DNA from: Tetragonia tetragonoides
Taxonomy: Eukaryota > Streptophyta > Magnoliopsida > Caryophyllales > Aizoaceae
Direction of reading: 5' to 3'
Assembly: GCA_038025085.1 (NCBI GenBank)
Contig: CM076148.1
Span: forward strand, 39,920,871 to 39,984,870
Length of the DNA stretch: 64,000 nucleotides
Shown here: piece by piece, positions 59,591-64,000 of the stretch
Position numbering within the stretch: the first letter of the stretch is position 1
Layout: every line of letters starts with the position of its first letter
The notes under the pieces: model-generated
Told to the model about the DNA's origin: nothing
Databases searched by the model: none
Seen by the model: only the letters and a program-made list of their open reading frames with translations
Position numbers and translations under genes: made by a program

Positions 59591-61404
59591 AAAAGTCCTA
59601 GTGTTGCATTCTCATGTACTGCAATAAATAATTGTGAAGAATTGTTGTCGCTACATCCTTCCGAGCTATTCGTTGCAAATTAACTTTATTGTATCATCCT
59701 CAATATCATCTTCAGTATCACCCTCAATAGGATTTTCAACCATACTAGTTACAATTTGTTTTAAGCTTTGGACCTTGCTCTAACATGTATCATTTTCACC
59801 CAAGCAATCTAATATGTGATTGACATCTACTTTGTTACAGTACCCAAGACCAATAATCATTGCTTGAAGGTTTGTTTAATCGAGTAAGTTCTCTTTAAAT
59901 TAATAAATTATTAATTAATCGGTTAAATAATATCTCTCTAAATTAATAAAATTACGCGATCCCAACATTATTAATTTATAGAGGTTTTACTTTAGTTTAA
60001 TCTCTTCACCAAAATTTCGCCTTCCCACCCTTCTAACATTCCAAAAAGCAATTTTATCCATAAAAAACAATGTATTTAGAGAATATCAAAAAGGCTTGAA
60101 GGTTAACTGGATTAGTTCTTTGCTTAGCATCACCAAACAGATAATTAATAAAACTAAGCTTTTCAGTTGGATTTGTAATATTCATTGGAGAAACCTTTAA
60201 TGGGTTCTCCTCCAAAACCACAGACTTGCAATTTTGTAAAAATATAAGGCAAATAATAATTAAGGCTATCACATAAAAAAAAAATTGCTAGCGGGAAAGG
60301 GAAGAAAGGGGCAAGATGTAACCTGCAAGGCATATGTCTTATGTAACCGTCAAGAGGGCGAATAAGGTCACTGGAGACCAAGAAAAATTGCTTAATAACC
60401 ACCATTTCAGCTAACCAGAGTACTTGCCAAATAAATGGTAGAGCTAAAAAAACCAGGCTATCGCCTTCTTGAGAAAGGATGGCAAGGGATTGACTGATAC
60501 TCAACTCAACGAATGAATTGAGAGCAGTATTGGCATTGGATGTCAACAAACAAGAAGAGTAGCAAAACAAAAGAAAAAACTCGAACAAGGGGAGCTAGAA
60601 CATCAAATATAGATCCAAAGGACCAGACCACCAACCCCCAAGATGGGAGTAGACGACATACAAGAACAAGGAAGCCAGCATCCAAAGAGTCATCCACGGG
60701 GTGCAAGCTTCAACAGATAGAATGTCTTCGCTAGGATTTCGCCAGGCAGTACACGAAGCAGTACTGTAATACTCACAAATGCAAATTTGAGAGGAACCAA
60801 GCCCAAGAAACAAAGATAAATAAACTTTGGAGAGCTTAGGTAGGCCAAATTGTGGCTGAAATTGATTTCCAGGGTTTATGATTTTTACTCCCAAAATTGT
60901 AGAGAGAGAAAGCAAATCGGTTTGAAAATACTGTAAACTAATAGGAATTCGAGAAGAAAGCTTGATATGATTTCTGTGGGCTAATTGTTTCAGTAGAACG
61001 AGATCTAGGGTTTGAGGCTAAATCCCTAAAAATCGTACAAGAGCAGGACAATTGGGATTGAGATAGGTGTTGGGCTAAAAAAGAAGAATTGGTAGTAAAT
61101 TCTTTGAGCATAATTTCAGGTTTGGGGCTAAGAGAAGCCATGATTTTCTGGTGAGATTGAGTCTGAAGAATTGGAGAGTTCGGTAGTATGGAAGTTTCAC
61201 TGATATGTTTCATTTAATGGCTAGAGATGAGTAGTTGTTGCAATAGCAAATTTGAGCTAGCAAAACTGGATTTGGGATGATTTTCTTGATTGAGGCAATG
61301 ATTAACATAGAGATTTTGATCGATTTGGGGGTGTAGATGAAGAAGATCTGGGGTTTTTTTCTTGAGGGGCTTTTTTGCTCTTTTTCTCTCTGGAGTTTCT
61401 CTCT
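59591..61404. other. no supported gene; probably interior of a decayed retroelement
   Basis: Minus-strand frames exist at 60163-60588 and 60938-61492, but no retroviral-type domain (gag zinc knuckle, protease, RT, integrase) could be recognised in them. The segment lies on the interior side of the PBS-like sequence at about 61545 and is probably non-autonomous or degenerate. Confidence 0.4.
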
Positions 61405-61800
61405 CATGGCTTTTTGTTGTTTTTGTGGCTATTGGAGTTATTGTGAAGATCAAGGAGGTTTTTCCGGTGGCGGACAAATAAGTGTCCACCAACGGCGAAG
61501 CGGAAGCTTGCTTGTAGTTAGGTTCTCAGGAACGAACTGGCTTTGATACTATGTTAAATTTATGATTGTGAATTGTTCTTACTTTATTGATGATTAGCAA
61601 AGTTATGTATAACACAAGAGTTTGACAGAGATATAGAATCCTAATACATGTTATTATACTAGGAGAATTAATTAAATATATCCTAATACATGTTATACTA
61701 CTAGGAGACTGAATTGAATATGAAAACAATATATATCTAGACTATGGAAAATACTAGAGTCCTTAAATAAGAAATAACTAAACTAATTCCATAGTCTTAA
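61405..61800 (-). mobile_element. LTR-retrotransposon fragment (PBS and LTR part), copy 2
   Basis: On the minus strand the sequence TTTAACATAGTATCAAAGCC (complement at 61537-61556) repeats the PBS-like block of copy 1 with one base changed in TGGTATCA. Plus positions from 61551 (TGTTAAATTTATG) onward would be the LTR in inverted view. They contain the internal duplication TCCTAATACATGTTAT with CTAGGAGA nearby. The far LTR end was not identified. Confidence 0.5.
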
Positions 61801-62876
61801 TAACTAAAGCTCCTCCTGAATATTTAAAGTGGAAATTTTTTGAAAAAAAATGGACAGTACCACTATTGTATTAGTAATCAAAGTGGCAAAGATGTATGTG
61901 TCAGATTCGCTCCAGATGTGAAATGTTGTTGGCTAAAATCAAACAAAGTAATATGTTACAATGTTACTAGCTAGGGCAAAGAATTATGATGAATAATAAT
62001 ATATCACAGAATCTTGGTTAAAACGGACTTATCGTAATTTTTGGTAAGATGAAAGTTACTTTTTAGTGAAACAAGGATTACGGCTCATAATAAGTCACCC
62101 CCACATTTATGAATAGTGATTCTATTTTTCTGTGAGTTGGTCTTACACAATACTTACTCATAAATATATTTGGGGAGGTGCAATAGAATAAAAGATAAGG
62201 GAGCATGTATATGTTCTCACCAAGAAAATGAAAGAAGGAACGGAACCCTATTCTCGGTCACTTTCACTTAGTGGGATAGATGGAGTTGAAAGTTGAAGGA
62301 TACCCATATGGGTTTTTGAGTTTACTGTGCATGCACATCTATAAATAAGCAATAGGTATTACCCATCGCAAACTCATACACAAACTAGTATCGTATGTCA
62401 AAGTTGAGGTATTTACCCTCCTTTCTCTCTAGCTCTTCCCGCTTTTCTCTAGTATCTCTTCTTTATATTATCAATTTATTATTACCCTTTTGTCCCTAAC
62501 CCTCTCCCTCCCTTCCCATGTCCCAACATGACTTCTAATTTATTTTTATTTTCATATTTAATTTATTTTTTATTCCACCACCCAGATGATGGTCTAGTGT
62601 GAGACCGGTCTTTTCATTGTAAAACGGTTAAAAATAATACTATTCTTTCAACATATAATATCTTATAGTTCAAAAAAACAGTAGTCTCACGGTGAGACTG
62701 TCTAGTAATACGTTTTTTGTGTCACTAATACATACTACGTATCTATTTTAAAGAGTAAGATCATGTATGTGGAAATCATGGAATTACAAGGTAGTACTTA
62801 TTTGAATCTCACTCTATATTCATAAAATTGTTGATTTTCTTTTTTTGTTGGTAATATAGAGAGAAAGCAAGATAGC
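61801..62876. other. spacer upstream of the JIP23-like gene
   Basis: AT-rich spacer. Near 62590-62710, GTGTGAGACCGGTCTTTTCA and CTCACGGTGAGACTGTCTAG are an inverted pair of GTGAGAC motifs and may be a small MITE. A definite promoter for the next gene was not identified. Confidence 0.4.
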
Positions 62877-63941
62877 ATGGCCACCTCACAAGAGCAAATA
62901 AAGTCCAGTTCTTAAGGAAGAGTTGATGGATGAGCTTACTAAGAGCATCGTGGAAAAATATGTGGTTCCTCATGACAGGGAGCAGGCTATTGTTCACGGT
63001 GTCATTGGGAACCGTTCAGCGGACAGCTTGGAGCTCAAGTACATCAATGAGTATTCTGGGCATTTCACAACACCTGGACCCCTACCAAATCTTGGAAGTG
63101 GAGAACTCACCTCTTTTACCCACCAAGGAACACCTCCTAAGGGTTCCATGGTAGGAGTGAAATATGCTGCCAATGGCCATCAATGGGTCATGGCATGGAA
63201 GGTTCCCTTCAAAATCCCCTTCAAGATCCCATTCCTATACCAAGTCTCAACAAGGTATTTATGTACTGCTAAGTCCTACCTTACCCATCCCGTCATACTC
63301 CGAACTGAACTGAACTATACTGATCTGAACTTATTTTTTCAACTTGAACTTTAACCATTCAAAACTCGTCTAAATATATTCAATATTAAATTCATTTTGA
63401 AAGTATGTAGGCCTTCTAAAATCTTTCCTGGTCTCCAGAAATTTATTTTTACTTGAGCAAATGTAGTCCACATGCCCTAAACTTAACTGAATTGCACTAA
63501 TAAATTAAACCGAACTAAAAATAAGCTGCATTGACTGACCTTAATGTCCCATAAAAATTAGGCGTGCATTCTGCATAGTACTAATTATAATTTTTACACA
63601 AAATCTCGTATGAGGCGGCCCTTGAGGTGAGGCATATCATACAATAAGCATGATGTCATATGCCGACGTCATGCTTATATATAGAGGTAGCTTCATCTTG
63701 AGGCGACTTCATACAAGAATTATTATACTCCAAATTTTTATACCGCTCCAAATTGGATGCAGCCATGCAGGTGTATGTTGAAGATGGGAAAGAAGCCCCG
63801 GTTGACTGGGCAGAAATTCAATTGAAACTGGACTCGTCTGGGGACCGAAGTTCCTCCCCTGGTGCAAGGGCTGTCATCGGCCAAGGGAGCGTAGCTAGAC
63901 TTGTTGTTGCGTTTGCTGATCCAATTGGCCCAACTAACTAA
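62877..63941 (+). CDS. 23 kDa jasmonate-induced protein-like (JIP23), frame uncertain
   Basis: The main exon, from Met at 62926, reads MDELTKSIVEKYVVPHDREQ and continues through GHFTTPGPLPNLGSGELTSF and GSMVGVKYAANGHQWVMAWK. A second exon ending at 63941 reads VYVEDGKEAPVDWAEIQLKL to FADPIGPTN. This is the pattern of the 23 kDa jasmonate-induced family found in Caryophyllales and cereals; its function is poorly known. Problems: the upstream ATG at 62877 (MATSQEQIK) is out of frame with the body by one base and hits a stop at 62910-62912. The strongest donor (CAAG|GTATTT at 63255) is out of phase with the acceptor before VYVEDG at 63776. Weaker in-phase splices exist (CAA|GTCTCA at 63247). The intron holds a MITE at 63606-63716. 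It may be a recent pseudogene. Confidence 0.6.
63606..63716. mobile_element. small palindromic MITE in the JIP23-like intron
   Basis: The ends CTCGTATGAGGCGGCC and the complement of the right end CTTGTATGAAGTCGCC form inverted repeats. The core AAGCATGATGTCAT ... GACGTCATGCTT is palindromic and shared with the element at 5416-5497. No coding capacity. Confidence 0.65.
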
Positions 63942-64000
63942 GGCCCACATATCTATCTGTATACTGTATGTATGTGTGTGCTTCATATATAAATATAAAG

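Noticed and set aside
60163..60588. minus-strand frame of 141 codons with hydrophobic stretches
   Set aside because: No conserved domain; it lies between retrotransposon fragments and looks like chance open frame.

Overview
The window is nuclear DNA of a flowering plant (AT-rich, GT-AG introns, nuclear tRNAs, solo LTRs, MITEs, a tRNA-derived SINE). The last gene resembles the 23 kDa jasmonate-induced proteins common in Caryophyllales (goosefoot/spinach/beet relatives). That points to this order, but it is an inference.

Layout. 1-11 kb: no convincing gene. It holds a TIR element carrying a 52-bp minisatellite, a solo LTR with target-site duplication (TSD), microsatellites and a 1.1-kb TIR element. 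11.7-16.7 kb (+): a 12-exon FOUR LIPS/MYB88-type R2R3-MYB gene. 20.7-25.1 kb (-): a 7-exon UDP-galactose/UDP-glucose transporter of the UTR1/UTR3 type, flanked by two short arrays of one ~311-bp satellite. 30.0-34.1 kb (+): a 6-exon RLCK-VII kinase of the PBL2/PBL3 (APK2) type. From memory, the same three families are neighbours at At1g14350-14370 and At2g02800-02820, so this is an old conserved block.

35.5-48.3 kb: immediately beyond the kinase lies a MIR395 cluster on the minus strand. It has six hairpins with an intact mature arm, two degenerate hairpins and one half-hairpin. An eighth-type unit, also with an intact mature arm, lies on the plus strand at 52.7 kb, beyond a PQQ-repeat gene (49.25-51.34 kb). 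Several units carry their own TATA box and, 45-65 bp further upstream, a GGYYAGGTTCAAT element that matches the core of the UPE-box/EIL-binding site of sulfur-starvation genes. Three hairpins share a seed-position substitution. Decayed pieces of the kinase last exon lie among the units. A solo LTR and several MITEs with visible TSDs have inserted in the cluster, one inside a MIR395 promoter.

53-58.3 kb: tRNA-Arg(CCG), two tRNA-Gly(GCC) genes, and a two-exon coiled-coil gene whose second exon is split by a 1.3-kb hAT element with a remnant BED zinc finger. Its intron holds a recent SINE and a small MITE. A truncated copy of the same gene lies 2 kb upstream. 59-61.8 kb: fragments of a minus-oriented LTR retrotransposon. 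62.9-63.9 kb (+): a JIP23-like gene with reading-frame problems.

The MIR395 array is the most notable system: a multi-copy sulfate-starvation microRNA locus built next to a conserved kinase gene, with repeated compact promoters. All exon boundaries were read by eye from splice sites and codon phase, and no database search was possible.
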